Shown one piece after another: positions 33,912 through 44,020 of a DNA stretch of 64,000 bases. The notes under the pieces were generated by a model. The model did not search any database and was not told the origin of the DNA. It saw only the letters and a list, made by a program, of their open reading frames with translations. Position 1 is the first letter of the stretch, and each line of letters opens with the position of its first letter. Both the position numbers and the translations under genes were made by a program. Location of the stretch: NCBI GenBank assembly GCA_024636295.1, contig JAGXHI010000055.1:1-64000 (forward strand), read 5' to 3'. This DNA comes from Desulfuromonadales bacterium (GTDB lineage: Bacteria; Desulfobacterota; Desulfuromonadia; Desulfuromonadales; JAGXHI01).

Positions 33912-35783
33912 CTAGAACGGCCATACCCACAGAAGCATCGGCACACCGACCACGATTACCAGCAGTTCGATCAATAGCCCCAGACGCCAGTAATCCCCGA
34001 AACGGAAACCGCCCGGCCCGAGAATGAGGGTATTGTTCTGGTGTCCGATGGGCGTAAGGAATGCGCAGGAGGCGCCGACGGCCACGGCCATGAGAAAAGA
34101 GTCCGGGTTGACCTGAAGTTGCGCTGCGGTGCTCAGGGCGAGGGGACACATAAGCGCGGCGGCGGCGGCATTGTTCATGAAATCGGTCATCAGCATGGTC
34201 ACCGCCAGGATCAACGTCAGGGCGACGATCGCGCTTTCCTGGGCGACATTCTCGATCAGAAGATTTGCAATCAGATCCGCCGCACCGGTCGTCTCAATGG
34301 CGCCAGCCACGGGCAGCATCGCTCCCAGCAGAACAATCACGGTCCAGTCGATCGCGGTGTAAATCGAACGAAGCTCCACGATGCGCATTGCGATAAAGGC
34401 CAGCACGCCTGCCGCGAACGATACCGCCACCGGCAGGAGACCAAACGCCGCCGCGGCGACCGCTGCAGCCATGACCAGCGTCGCCATCAGCGCCTGACCC
34501 TTCTTGGGTACGTGAATTTCCCGCGCGGCCAGAGGCAGACAGCCGTATTGGCTTGAAAAAGCGGACAATGCCTGGGGCGCGCCGCGCATGAGCAGAACAT
34601 CGCCGGGCCGGATGATGGTTGAGCGCAGACGCTTGATCGAGCGCCTCCCCTGCCGCGAGACGGCAAGAAGATTTATTCCATAGCGGGTGCGCAACGTGAT
34701 ATCGGTGGCGGTGCGGCCGACCAGCATTGCACTGGGCAGGACCACCTGCTCCTGAATCACGACTTCTTCCACGGCGGGTTTTTCGTCTTTTTCCTTTTTT
34801 TCAGCCCCGGTCTCCTGTTCTTGATCCTTATCGTTTTTTTCGGAGCGCCCCTGGCTTTGCGTTTCTTCTTCCCCCTCGCTTTCGGTTTCCGGCGGAACAT
34901 CTTCTTCGAGCTTAAGATCCAGGTCGGCCAGGGTCGATGAGAGAGATTCCGGCTCTGCCTCGATCACCAGAATGTCTCCCTCGCGGAGCAGATAGCGGGG
35001 GTTGGGCGCAGTGACATGAAGGTCATTGCGAACCAGACCGACGATCTGGGCGTCGATTTCATCCAGCATCGGCTCCACTTCGTACAGGCGCTTGTTCACA
35101 ATCTTGCTTTCCCTGGAGACACGCACCTCACTGAGGTAGGTGCCGGTGTCGAAGCCGCCTTCCTCCTGCTGCTTTCGTGAGGGGACCAGTCGCCAGCCCA
35201 GCAATCCGATAAAGGCCGTACCGAGCAGCGCCAGGGTAAGCCCCACCGGCAGGTAGTCGAACATGGCAAAAGCACCGGAACCGGTCTCCGCGCGAAATCC
35301 CGCAACAATCAGGTTCGGCGGTGTGCCGATCAAGGTAGTGGTCCCTCCGAGGATCGAAGCAAAGGCCAGGGGCATCAAAAACTTTCCTGGCGGCAGGTCT
35401 CTTTTTTTGGCCATCTGGATAGCCACAGGCATCAGAAGGGCGAGCGCCCCGACATTGTTCATGAAGCCGGAAAGGACCGCCGCCAGTACGCAGAGTGCCA
35501 GAATGCTCAGGGTCGGCCCTGCCGATGAAGGCAGAACGCGTCGTGCCAGGACGTCGACCGCGCCCGTGATCTGCAGACCATGACTGAGCACCAGAACACA
35601 TCCCACCGTGATGACTGCGGGATGACCGAATCCGGCAAAGGCTTCGCTGCCAGGAACCAGGCCCGCAAAAACGCACACCAGCAGCGACCCCATGGCAATC
35701 AGGTCGTGCCGCCAGCGTCCCCAAATGAAAATTCCCATGGTCATCAGAAGCACGGCAATAATCAATATCTGATCAGTTGTCAT
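33912..35783 (-). CDS. SLC13/DASS-type anion transporter with two TrkA-C domains
   Basis: The protein has about 623 aa. An N-terminal membrane half (about residues 1-185) has the conserved NNVGALALLMPVA and GTPPNLIVAG motifs. Two cytoplasmic TrkA-C (RCK_C) domains follow, then a C-terminal membrane half with DFMNNAAAAALM and TPIGHQNNTLI. Between the TrkA-C domains is a 50-residue, extremely charged insert rich in Glu, Lys and Gln. It probably imports sulfate or dicarboxylates with sodium. The start is uncertain: MTTDQ (35783) matches the family start, and an in-frame ATG at 35840 would add 19 residues; neither has a strong ribosome-binding site. Confidence 0.85.
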   Translation of the reverse strand: MTTDQILIIAVLLMTMGIFIWGRWRHDLIAMGSLLVCVFAGLVPGSEAFAGFGHPAVITVGCVLVLSHGLQITGAVDVLARRVLPSSAGPTLSILALCVLAAVLSGFMNNVGALALLMPVAIQMAKKRDLPPGKFLMPLAFASILGGTTTLIGTPPNLIVAGFRAETGSGAFAMFDYLPVGLTLALLGTAFIGLLGWRLVPSRKQQEEGGFDTGTYLSEVRVSRESKIVNKRLYEVEPMLDEIDAQIVGLVRNDLHVTAPNPRYLLREGDILVIEAEPESLSSTLADLDLKLEEDVPPETESEGEEETQSQGRSEKNDKDQEQETGAEKKEKDEKPAVEEVVIQEQVVLPSAMLVGRTATDITLRTRYGINLLAVSRQGRRSIKRLRSTIIRPGDVLLMRGAPQALSAFSSQYGCLPLAAREIHVPKKGQALMATLVMAAAVAAAAFGLLPVAVSFAAGVLAFIAMRIVELRSIYTAIDWTVIVLLGAMLPVAGAIETTGAADLIANLLIENVAQESAIVALTLILAVTMLMTDFMNNAAAAALMCPLALSTAAQLQVNPDSFLMAVAVGASCAFLTPIGHQNNTLILGPGGFRFGDYWRLGLLIELLVIVVGVPMLLWVWPF

Positions 35784-36057
35784 AAAAATCACATTCTCTG
35801 GAAATGAAGGGAAGTTTTCTTTTCCAGTATTTACATGCATTGAGAAGCAATATCAATACGGATGCTGTCTGAATACTAATTTATCTGCTACTATTCAATT
35901 TGGCCCCCACTTTCGAGAAGAAAGCAGAAGCCATTAAAACTTTGACAACGGCACGCTTCCGGGAAAAATGGCCAGTTGCAGGCGACCTCACCCCTCTGGC
36001 GATTCGGCCAGGACGCCATCGAAAAAGATATCATAAATCCAACGGGAGGTTTCAATC

Positions 36058-36447
36058 ATGGGCACAGGAGAGCAGGCGAATGTCGAGTATCTTATTTCAG
36101 AAGAAAAGAAAGGTTATCCCTTCTCGGAAGCGGTACGCGTAGGCAACATGCTCTATCTGTCAGGTCAGCTTGGTCTGAAATCGAGAAAGCTGGTTCCGGG
36201 TGGTATTGTTGAAGAAACAAGGCAAACAATGGAGAACATAAAAACCACATTGGAGAGTTACGGCTCATCTATTGATCACATCATCAAGGCGACGGTCATG
36301 ATGGCGGATATGAGCGAATGGTCGGTAATGAATAAAGTTTACGTCAGCTTTTTCTCAGGCAGTTTACCTGCCCGAAGCGCATTTGGAACCAATGGTCTTG
36401 CACGTGACGCTCGGGTTGAGATTGAGGTTATCGCCGTACTCAAATAA
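36058..36447 (+). CDS. RidA-family (YjgF/YER057c) enamine/imine deaminase
   Basis: The 129-aa protein belongs to the RidA family, which hydrolyses reactive enamines and imines from PLP enzymes. It has VRVGNMLYLSGQLG, the helix TRQTMENIKTTLESYGSSIDHIIKATVMMAD and the signature LPARSAFGTNGLARDARVEIEVIA. The conserved substrate-carboxylate Arg is in PARSAF. GGGAGG lies eight bases before the ATG. It is a single gene with no evident partner. Confidence 0.9.
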   Translation: MGTGEQANVEYLISEEKKGYPFSEAVRVGNMLYLSGQLGLKSRKLVPGGIVEETRQTMENIKTTLESYGSSIDHIIKATVMMADMSEWSVMNKVYVSFFSGSLPARSAFGTNGLARDARVEIEVIAVLK

Positions 36448-36697
36448 TTGGGCCGGACAAACACGAAGTGCGCATGAAGTCATTAGCCTCACCATATGGC
36501 GTTGAGGTGAGCGGGGAGGGGGTAGAAAATGCCGCGGGCGAATCGTTATTTTCCCAAGGCTGCGCCTTGCCTGAACATCACCCCCCCCTCGATACATAGA
36601 AAGATTTTTTTGCGCTTGATCGCAGCCCTGTGGTCGCGTTTTAATGAAAGCATGAATCTGCGTTTCGAACGACTTGATCCGATAGGAGTCCCGCTTT

Positions 36698-37147
36698 ATG
36701 ATTACCCCGGAAGATTTCAACAGTAGAGCAGCAGAGAAACTGCCCGGTCACCTCGGGATCATCATCACGCACGTCAGTGAGTCGGAGGTGCGCGCAATAA
36801 TGTCTGTAAAAACATCGGTTATGGCGCCGAATGGATTTCTGCACGCCGGAAGTGTCGTCACCTTGGCCGATACCTGCGCAGGCTACGGGTGTATCGTCAA
36901 CCTCCCGAAGGGCGCTTCCGGGTTCACCACCATCGAGCTGAAATCCAATCACCTCGGCACCGCCCGTGAAGGGACCATCGAGTGCACAGCCAGGGCGGCG
37001 CACATAGGCAGAACGACACAGGTGTGGGATGCAGTGGTATCGCATGGAGAATCCGGAAAGAAAATTGCGCTCTTCCGGTGTACCCAGATGGTCTTTTATG
37101 AAAAGCAGCGGGAGGACCCGGGTTTCAATTTGCGACCTATCCCCTGA
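36698..37147 (+). CDS. PaaI-type hotdog-fold thioesterase
   Basis: The 149-aa protein has the hotdog fold with the catalytic-loop segment NGFLHAGSVVTLADTCAGYGC and the strand TIELKSNHLGTAREGTIECTARAAHIGRTTQVWDAVV. This arrangement is typical of PaaI/YdiI-like acyl-CoA thioesterases. The thioester substrate is not readable. The upstream 250 bases hold no gene. Confidence 0.85.
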   Translation: MITPEDFNSRAAEKLPGHLGIIITHVSESEVRAIMSVKTSVMAPNGFLHAGSVVTLADTCAGYGCIVNLPKGASGFTTIELKSNHLGTAREGTIECTARAAHIGRTTQVWDAVVSHGESGKKIALFRCTQMVFYEKQREDPGFNLRPIP

Positions 37148-37282
37148 ACGATATTTCAGAATTCAGACCACAGAAAACAATTCAATCCGATGCAGAAAGC
37201 GAAATATTGTCTCTGTCGACTTAAGACTCTGCTGGGTCGGAGGGGCCTGTCCCCCGCTCATATGTTGAAGTGAAGGGTAGTC

Positions 37283-38575
37283 ATGGATCGTTTTCGTATT
37301 TTGATGTTGCTGCTGATCATTATTATCGCTACGGGGTGCGGCGGCGGGGAGAACGAGAGCCGGGACATCGGTTTCGGCCAAAGCCGCCCGGACCTTTCGG
37401 ACATTGAGGTGTACGCCGGCGACAGTCCTTATCTGGCGGTTCTCAAAGGGTGCGTTACGGTGTCACATGTGGAGAATCTCTGCAGCATGGAGACCCTGCC
37501 GCTGCTTGGACAGGAGTTCGATGATCCGATGGTCGATGACATCATGGGGAGGGTGCTGGTTTCGCATTTGTGGATGGGCGACCGCTTCCGGGAACTCCTG
37601 GCTCAGCTCCCGGCCGATATCCGGCTGTTGATGAAGGGAGTCACCGCCATTGTCATCGACAGCGACATTCGCCCCTCCTTTTTTTCTGCGGACACCGCGG
37701 CCATCTACCTCGATGCCAAAGATCTCTGGCTCACGAACGAAGAAAAGGCGTCCGTGTCCCGGACTGCCGATTATCGCAGCGGAAATGGCGACGGCCTGAC
37801 ATTCAGAGTTCTCTGGCGTTATGCCAGAGAAGACCAGTACGCCTATGACAGGTACTCCCTGACAGGTTCCGAGACCCGTCAGATCGAGGACATCCTCTTC
37901 CCTATGGCCCGCCTGCTCTATCACGAACTGGCCCATGCCAACGATAGACTTCCACCCATGAGCATTGCAGCCCTCGACCCGCAGTGGACACCCCGCGCGG
38001 CCATTCGGTCCCTGGCCCAGGAAAGTGTGGCGGCAGGTCTGAGAGCCTCCCATCCTGTTAATTCCTCTGTATGGATGAAGCTGGCACGGGTGCTGTATTT
38101 CGGCGATTTTCTCGGGAACGCTCTGGCCCGGACTACCGCGGGGGAGGCCGGCGCCGAATTCCAGGCCGATGTGGCGAACGATTTCTACAGCTATGCGACC
38201 GCTCACGAGGACGTCGCGATGCTTTTCGAAGAAACGATGATGAAGTACCACTTCGATATCGACCGCGATATCGCACTGACGACGCCTCCGGAAGAGGATA
38301 CTGATACCTGCGCCGATTATCTGGTCCAGTGGGGGGTCAGAAACCGAATCGGTGATGAAAGGGTCAAGGAGCGCGCGGCACTTGTTGTTTCACAGCTGCT
38401 GCCGGATGAAGACTTTTCATCTTTCCTGGCCAACCTCCCCGCGCCGGCGATGATGACGGTTGATCGGGATTGGTGCGAGAATCTGGTCCTCGGCCCCGCA
38501 GCCTCGCAACTCATGGCCCTTCCGGACCGCGTCGGCATCAAGCTGCCGGAGCGGGATCGGTTGCCTCCGGAATAA
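37283..38575 (+). CDS. Lipoprotein with HExxH motif, putative zinc metallopeptidase
   Basis: The 430-aa lipoprotein has signal [11 protein letters not shown] with lipidated Cys19. It has a clear zinc-metallopeptidase motif, His214-Glu215-x-x-His218 in [11 protein letters not shown], and acidic candidates for a third ligand further on ([21 protein letters not shown]). I do not recognise the rest; paired Cys residues (CVTVSH..LC, CADYL, DWCENL) could form disulphides. A cell-surface or periplasmic protease is the best guess. It stands alone before aroC. Confidence 0.7.
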   Translation: MDRFRILMLLLIIIIATGCGGGENESRDIGFGQSRPDLSDIEVYAGDSPYLAVLKGCVTVSHVENLCSMETLPLLGQEFDDPMVDDIMGRVLVSHLWMGDRFRELLAQLPADIRLLMKGVTAIVIDSDIRPSFFSADTAAIYLDAKDLWLTNEEKASVSRTADYRSGNGDGLTFRVLWRYAREDQYAYDRYSLTGSETRQIEDILFPMARLLYHELAHANDRLPPMSIAALDPQWTPRAAIRSLAQESVAAGLRASHPVNSSVWMKLARVLYFGDFLGNALARTTAGEAGAEFQADVANDFYSYATAHEDVAMLFEETMMKYHFDIDRDIALTTPPEEDTDTCADYLVQWGVRNRIGDERVKERAALVVSQLLPDEDFSSFLANLPAPAMMTVDRDWCENLVLGPAASQLMALPDRVGIKLPERDRLPPE

Positions 38576-38748
38576 GTCACCGGGATTCTCGTGGTCTCCC
38601 GGTTCTCGTGATGAGAACCTTTGACCTTGCATATTTCAACCTGGGTCAGGTGGATAACCACTGTAATCGGCACAGGAAAAACAAGGGCTCGTTTACAATT
38701 TCAAGTTTTCCTTTCCGGGGGTCTGACCGGAAGAGACGGAGCGGAATC

Positions 38749-39837
38749 ATGTCCAGCAGTTTCGGAAAATTATTCAGAATATCCACCTTCGGCGAATCGC
38801 ATTGCGCGGGGGTGGGCGTAACGGTCGACGGCTGTCCGCCCGGAATGGAGCTGAGCCAGGAGGATATTCAGATGCAGCTCGATCGTCGGCGCCCGGGCCA
38901 GAGCCGGATGGCGACCGACCGCAAGGAGGCCGATCGGGTCGAGATCCTCTCTGGTGTAGAGTTCGGCAAAACCCTGGGCACGCCGATCGGGCTCCTGATC
39001 GCCAATCGGGATCAACGACCAGGTGATTACCGGGAGATGGATCGGATACCGCGTCCCTCTCACGCTGATTACACCTATCAGATGAAATATGGAATCCGCG
39101 CTTCCAGCGGTGGCGGCCGCGCCAGCGCACGAGAGACGATCGGACGGGTGGCGGCGGGGGCCATTGCAGAGAAATACCTGAGGAAGAGGTACGGCGTCGA
39201 GATCGTAGCCTGGGTCAGCTCGGTTGGCGAAGTCGATTCGGGGGAGGTCGACGGCGGCACCGTCACTCGGCGGCAGGTCGATGGCAGCGCGGTGCGTTGT
39301 CCGGATGCCAAAGCCGCGGAGGCTATGGAGAAAGAGGTCCTGCAGGCCCGCGACGCCAAGGATTCGGTCGGCGGGGCAATCACCTGCGTCTGCCGCAATG
39401 TTCCGGTCGGCCTGGGCGAGCCGGTGTTCGATAAGCTTGAAGCCAAGCTGGCGCAGGCCATGCTTTCGATTCCCGCCTGCAAGGGGTTCGAGATAGGATC
39501 CGGCTTTGCCGGTGCGAGGATGCGCGGCTCGGCCCATAACGATCCCTTTGTCCTCAAAGGAGATCGGCTCGGCACGATCACCAACTTCAGCGGAGGAGTC
39601 CAGGGGGGAATCAGCAATGGAGAGCCGATCTTCTTTCGGGCGGCCTTCAAGCCGCCGGCGACGATCGGTCAGCCGCAGAAGACGGTCGATATGGACGGAA
39701 ACGATGTGATTCTGGAGGCCAAAGGCCGCCATGACCCCTGCGTGGTGCCGAGGGCGGTGCCGATCGTGGAGACGATGGCCGCTCTGGTTCTTATTGACCT
39801 GCTGCTGTGCCAGAGAACGCGGGAGCCCCTTTTCTGA
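38749..39837 (+). CDS. aroC: Chorismate synthase
   Basis: It converts 5-enolpyruvylshikimate-3-phosphate to chorismate with reduced FMN, the last common step of aromatic synthesis. The 362-aa protein has all three signatures: [18 protein letters not shown] near the start, [15 protein letters not shown], and [16 protein letters not shown] near the end. The ATG at 38749 is preceded by GGAG; an upstream frame extension to 38470 is spurious. No other aro gene is adjacent. Confidence 0.95.
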   Translation: MSSSFGKLFRISTFGESHCAGVGVTVDGCPPGMELSQEDIQMQLDRRRPGQSRMATDRKEADRVEILSGVEFGKTLGTPIGLLIANRDQRPGDYREMDRIPRPSHADYTYQMKYGIRASSGGGRASARETIGRVAAGAIAEKYLRKRYGVEIVAWVSSVGEVDSGEVDGGTVTRRQVDGSAVRCPDAKAAEAMEKEVLQARDAKDSVGGAITCVCRNVPVGLGEPVFDKLEAKLAQAMLSIPACKGFEIGSGFAGARMRGSAHNDPFVLKGDRLGTITNFSGGVQGGISNGEPIFFRAAFKPPATIGQPQKTVDMDGNDVILEAKGRHDPCVVPRAVPIVETMAALVLIDLLLCQRTREPLF

Positions 39838-39877
39838 CCACTAAAAATTACAATTTCTGACTTCAGGGAGGGGATCA

Positions 39878-41065
39878 ATGAATCCGATCACCGTTACCTG
39901 TCCCCACTGCGGGCACACCAAAGACGTCGACCCCCGGAAAATTCCCGCCGATGTCAAATCAGCCCTCTGCCGGGCCTGTGAAAGGTCATTTCCTTTCAGC
40001 CACAGGATGGAAACTGACGCGTTCAGGGCCGCAGTCGTGGGTTTCCAGGAAGAAATCCCCTTTGTCTTCACCGGCAAGGCTCGGGAATACTTCGGCATCT
40101 GGATCGTCAACACTCTCCTGAAAATCGTCACTCTGGGAATCTACTCCCCCTGGGCCAAGGTGCGCAAACGTCAGTATTTTTATGGCAATACCCAGCTGGA
40201 TGGCGAAAACTTCGATTATATGGCCAATCCGCTTGTCCTGCTCAAGGGGTTGCTGATTGCCGCCGTCCTGTTTATTTGTTACACCGTGGGGTCCAACTAC
40301 AGCCCGATGCTTGGCATAATCCTCGGCATCCTGTTCTTTCTGCTGATGCCGTGGGTGATCGTCCGCTCCCGGCTTTTCAATAATCGCAATTCGGCCCACC
40401 GCAATATCCGTTTCAATTTCCGCCCCGCCTACGGGGAGGCCTATGCCGCCTATGCCTGGCTGCCGATTCTGACGCCCTTCACCGGAGGGCTTCTGTTTCC
40501 CTATGTCTATTATCGCCAGAGACGGTTTCTGATGGAGAACAACCTGTTCGGAACATCCCGTTTTACCTTCAAAGCCCGGGGGAAGGACTTTTACTTCATC
40601 GCCCTGAAGACCCTTGGCCTCGGTTTGCTTCTGATCGGTGGATTGGCGGCATCCACGACTATGCTGATGACCGGTTTGCTCAAGGCACCATCCATGTCTC
40701 CTGTTATTGCCGGGATTGCCACGCCGCTTGCGATAATAATCGGCTATTTTCTGGTCATGATCTATGCCTATGTCCGCACGGTCAACCTGACCTGGAACAG
40801 CACCCTCCTCGGCGAAAATCACTTTGTGAGCTCTCTGCGGGCACGGGATATGTCCTGGATTCTGCTTTCAAATCTGGCCGCCGTCATCCTTTCCTTCGGT
40901 CTGCTTGTTCCGTGGGCATCCATACGTCTTGCCAGATACCGGCTGAACAAACTGATTTTTGTCGCCCATGGCGATCTTGATCACTTCAGGGCCGCTCAGT
41001 TGCCTGAAACAAGTGCCGTCGGCGAAGAAATCGGCGATATTTTCGACATCGACGTGGCTTTCTGA
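39878..41065 (+). CDS. YjgN/DUF898-family membrane protein with N-terminal zinc ribbon
   Basis: The 395-aa protein has an N-terminal ribbon (CPHCGHTKDVDPRKIP..CRACERSF, residues 8-37). A DUF898 (YjgN) membrane domain follows, with the typical FTGKAREYFGIWIVNTLLKIVTLGIYSPWAKVRKRQYFYGNT and its later partial duplication LLVPWASIRLARYRLNKL. There are six to eight hydrophobic segments. The function is unknown. Its stop overlaps the start of the M48 peptidase (TGATG), so the two are translated together, a pairing seen with YjgN-type proteins elsewhere. Confidence 0.85.
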   Translation: MNPITVTCPHCGHTKDVDPRKIPADVKSALCRACERSFPFSHRMETDAFRAAVVGFQEEIPFVFTGKAREYFGIWIVNTLLKIVTLGIYSPWAKVRKRQYFYGNTQLDGENFDYMANPLVLLKGLLIAAVLFICYTVGSNYSPMLGIILGILFFLLMPWVIVRSRLFNNRNSAHRNIRFNFRPAYGEAYAAYAWLPILTPFTGGLLFPYVYYRQRRFLMENNLFGTSRFTFKARGKDFYFIALKTLGLGLLLIGGLAASTTMLMTGLLKAPSMSPVIAGIATPLAIIIGYFLVMIYAYVRTVNLTWNSTLLGENHFVSSLRARDMSWILLSNLAAVILSFGLLVPWASIRLARYRLNKLIFVAHGDLDHFRAAQLPETSAVGEEIGDIFDIDVAF

Positions 41066-42108
41066 TGGAAACCCATGCCTCCTATTTCGATGGTCGCAGT
41101 TCCGGGTCCCGTCAGGTGGTGCTGCGAATCGAGGGAAGCGAACTGCGGTTGCACGGAACTGACGCAAAAGAGTGCTGGCCGCTGAAGGATGTGCGCCTCT
41201 CGATGCCTCTGGGATCGATTCGCAGGGCGATCTATTTTCCGGACGGCGCCAGATGCGATGTCGAGGACCGACACTTTGCCCTGCGCATCGAGCGAATTCA
41301 GGGGAGGGGAAAATTCTTCCGTGGAATACATAGCTGGGAGAACAGCCTCAAACTCGCTTTCACTGCCCTGGTGCTGACAATAGCTCTGGTTTGGGGTTTC
41401 ATTCAATTCGGCATTCCGGAGTTGGCTGAGCGAGCCGCCTATGCGGTTCCCCCCGTTACGGAAACCGATCTGGGCCAGGAAACCCTTGGAATTCTGGATA
41501 AGACTTTTTTGAAACCTTCCGGACTCGATGCAGGCCGACGGTCCGAATTGAAAAAATTGTTCGACCGGGTGGTGCTCCGACTGGATGCCGCCGACCGTCT
41601 CTACCGGCTGGAGCTGCGCAGCAGCCCCCGCCTCGGCGCCAATGCCTTCGCCCTGCCGGGGGGAATCGTCATCCTGACCGACGAGCTGGTCGCGTTGGCT
41701 GAGCACGATGAGGAGATCGCCGCCGTCCTGGCCCATGAGGTCGGCCATGTACGCTACCGGCATTCAATGCGTCAGGTGATTCAGAATTCTGTCGTGGGAC
41801 TGCTGGTCGCCACCCTTACGGGGGATGTCCTCTCCGCCACCTCGATGGCGGCTGCCCTGCCGACTATGCTGGTGGATTCCAAATTCTCCCGTGAGATGGA
41901 ACGCGAGGCGGACGATGTCGCCGTTGAGTATCTGCGGCGGGAAGGCGAGACCGCCGACCGCTTTGCATCAATAATAGCCCGGCTGGAAAAGGCTCACGCA
42001 GGAACGGCCGGCCAGGACAGCGGTGGCGAACGCTCCAGAATCGCCGACTATTTCTCCACCCATCCGGCCACCGAAGAGCGGATCGAACGCCTTCGTCAGG
42101 GCAGATGA
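41065..42108 (+). CDS. M48-family membrane metallopeptidase
   Basis: The 347-aa protein has an N-terminal cytoplasmic segment, one membrane helix (about residues 92-115) and a periplasmic peptidase domain. The domain has the zinc motif HEVGH in AAVLAHEVGHVRYRHS, the third ligand Glu in EMEREADDVAVEYL and a C-terminal FSTHPATEERIERL. Such proteins act in envelope quality control. It is translationally coupled to the YjgN-type gene, suggesting joint function. Confidence 0.88.
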   Translation: METHASYFDGRSSGSRQVVLRIEGSELRLHGTDAKECWPLKDVRLSMPLGSIRRAIYFPDGARCDVEDRHFALRIERIQGRGKFFRGIHSWENSLKLAFTALVLTIALVWGFIQFGIPELAERAAYAVPPVTETDLGQETLGILDKTFLKPSGLDAGRRSELKKLFDRVVLRLDAADRLYRLELRSSPRLGANAFALPGGIVILTDELVALAEHDEEIAAVLAHEVGHVRYRHSMRQVIQNSVVGLLVATLTGDVLSATSMAAALPTMLVDSKFSREMEREADDVAVEYLRREGETADRFASIIARLEKAHAGTAGQDSGGERSRIADYFSTHPATEERIERLRQGR

Positions 42109-42316
42109 GTAGAGGATTTCTCCGGCTTTTCTCCCTCTGCCAGCCGTTCGAGCCAAAGAGAAAACAAACCACAACACTGAATGCCCGAATTTGCAGGATT
42201 CCAGGATGCCTTCCGGATGCATTTTATTGAAATTAGTTTGCCTCCTTCGGGACTATATGCTATTTTGCGCGCTGTATGGATATATGCCAATTCAAGCATA
42301 AAGAAGGAGAGATGTG

Positions 42317-42874
42317 ATGGAAAACAGGATGATGAAAGTTGCCTTGATGTTGATATCCTTGGGTTTTCTGGTGCTGGCAGGTTGCTCTTTTGGCCCACAC
42401 CATAGCAATCGTGCTGACAGGTGCGCCAACTGTCCCATGCAGACCACTGCCGTTGCAAAAGCGCAAAAGGCATCGGAGCAGACTGCAGAACGTCGCGACA
42501 TCCTTTTTGTATGTGACTGCGGTGACCAGTGTCGCTGTAATTCAATGGGAGTCAAGCCGGGCAACTGTTCATGCGGCAAACCGATGAAGGGTTACCATGT
42601 GGTTCGTGTCGAGGGATCGGAAGCCCTGCTCTGCACCTGTGGGGAAAATTGCCGATGCACTCTCGATCCGAAGAATCCGGAAAAGTGCGCCTGCGGAAAA
42701 CAGGTCAAGAGGGTCGACCTGCAGGGTTCGGGCATCTTCTTCTGCAACTGCGGAGGATCATGTTCCTGCAATACGCTTTCCGCCCAGGCAGGCCAATGCG
42801 CCTGTGGGATGCCGTTGAAGAAAGCAAATCAGTTTTCGTCCGGAAACGGCCCTTTTCCGCAATCTCCGCGTTAA
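42317..42874 (+). CDS. Cys-rich triple-repeat lipoprotein, putative metal-binding
   Basis: The 185-aa lipoprotein (lipobox LAGC, Cys23) carries three copies of CxCGxxCxCx9CxCGxxxK at residues 66-91, 106-131 and 143-168, plus a CxxC at 36-39. All 18 repeat Cys align. The spacing resembles metallothionein-like clusters, so storage or sensing of Cu, Zn or another soft metal at the membrane is a reasonable guess. I do not recognise a named family. The ATG at 42317 has AAGGAG seven bases upstream. No metal transporter gene is adjacent. Confidence 0.75.
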   Translation: MENRMMKVALMLISLGFLVLAGCSFGPHHSNRADRCANCPMQTTAVAKAQKASEQTAERRDILFVCDCGDQCRCNSMGVKPGNCSCGKPMKGYHVVRVEGSEALLCTCGENCRCTLDPKNPEKCACGKQVKRVDLQGSGIFFCNCGGSCSCNTLSAQAGQCACGMPLKKANQFSSGNGPFPQSPR

Positions 42875-43020
42875 TCGGCGGATTTGATTGTGCGGCGTAA
42901 AGTACTACGCCTCCGCTCAAATCCTTGGTTTCCTTGACCTAGCGAAAAATTGCTCGTCTCCGGATCGAAAACGGCCTTTGTGCTTCTCGGGGTTTTCGAA
43001 GGGGCATAAAACAGGTTTCT

Positions 43021-43063
43021 GTCCGAAAAAAGGGGACGTTCAGTCCCCTTTTTCGGACGGTTT
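43021..43063. terminator. Rho-independent terminator downstream of the Cys-rich lipoprotein gene
   Basis: GTCCGAAAAAAGGGGAC pairs with GTCCCCTTTTTCGGAC across a short loop, followed by GGTTTTT. Confidence 0.8.
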
Positions 43064-43117
43064 TTCCCCGTCGGGATATCCTCTTGTGTTCTCGTTTCCA
43101 CATGTTTTAATTAGGGT

Positions 43118-44020
43118 ATGGAGCGCAGAGAACAATCCGATAGAACATTATCCAAATGCGGGCTTTTCCTCATTGTTTCATCACTCCTCCTGTTTTGCTC
43201 TGGAGCGGCGACGGCGGTCGAGATCACCTCGATTTCTCCTTCGACCGCGTCTCCGGGAACCTATATCACCCTTACCGGAGGACCATTTGAGGATGGAACG
43301 AAAATAGTTGTGGGCGAAGAGCCCGTGGCGCCGGAGCGGATGGAAAAGCGAAAACTCCTTTTTACCGTTCCTGGGTTGCCTGAAGGCTGGTATGCCGTAT
43401 CCCTTCGAAATCAACATGAGACATTTCCCTCAGGATTCACCCTCCATATACTCGAAGTCGAACCCCGGATCGAATTAATCACCCCATCAGAGATCGATGC
43501 CTGTTCTTCGCCCGAAGAAAGAACGCTTGCCATCCTGGGCGTCAATTTTAAGCCCGGAGCGATAGCGCTCCTCGATGGCGCAGCCGTTTCCTCCCTGCAG
43601 TCAGAGAAAAATGAAATTACTTTCATCGCCCCTCCCCTTGAGGAGGGGATTCATAAAGTTCAAGTGGCGAATCCCGGGGGACTCCAGTCCCTTCCACACA
43701 TGATTTCGGTCAATGGTATTCCGGAAATTTTTTCGGTAGCCCAGGGGGAAGAAGAAGTTCTCAGCTATGAACTGATTATCCATGGGAAAAACTTCCTGTA
43801 CCAGTCGACACTGGTCGTCAACGATATTTCCATCGACCCGAACAACGGTGGAACCCGCCCTCCCATTTTTCGCCCCCATACCGGTTCCGTCAAGTACTTG
43901 GACTGCAATACGATTATTTACCACCGCCGGCCGGTCAGCACTCAAATCAAACAGATTTCCCTGCAAGTGGTAAATCCCGGCGGCAAACAGAGCCCCGTAC
44001 ACTATGTGACGGTTCCCTGA
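43118..44020 (+). CDS. Secreted protein with IPT/TIG-like repeats
   Basis: The 300-aa exported protein has a signal peptide (CGLFLIVSSLLLFCSGAATA). It is followed by three immunoglobulin-like IPT/TIG-type repeats: ITSISPSTASPGTYITLTGGPF (about 35-110), IELITPSEI...LAILGVNFKPGAIALLDG (about 115-195) and IPEIFSVAQGE..LIIHGKNF (about 200-300). Such repeats serve in cell-surface or extracellular binding. There is no membrane anchor or sortase-like tail. It has no obvious partner. Confidence 0.72.
   Translation: MERREQSDRTLSKCGLFLIVSSLLLFCSGAATAVEITSISPSTASPGTYITLTGGPFEDGTKIVVGEEPVAPERMEKRKLLFTVPGLPEGWYAVSLRNQHETFPSGFTLHILEVEPRIELITPSEIDACSSPEERTLAILGVNFKPGAIALLDGAAVSSLQSEKNEITFIAPPLEEGIHKVQVANPGGLQSLPHMISVNGIPEIFSVAQGEEEVLSYELIIHGKNFLYQSTLVVNDISIDPNNGGTRPPIFRPHTGSVKYLDCNTIIYHRRPVSTQIKQISLQVVNPGGKQSPVHYVTVP

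Noticed and set aside
36500-36540. Integron attC-like hairpin (CTCACC/GGTGAG) before the thioesterase gene
   Set aside because: The R-box pattern of attC sites is not present. A single imperfect hairpin is not enough.
38470-38748. N-terminal extension of chorismate synthase
   Set aside because: The conserved protein begins at 38749 with a ribosome-binding site. The extension overlaps the preceding lipoprotein gene.
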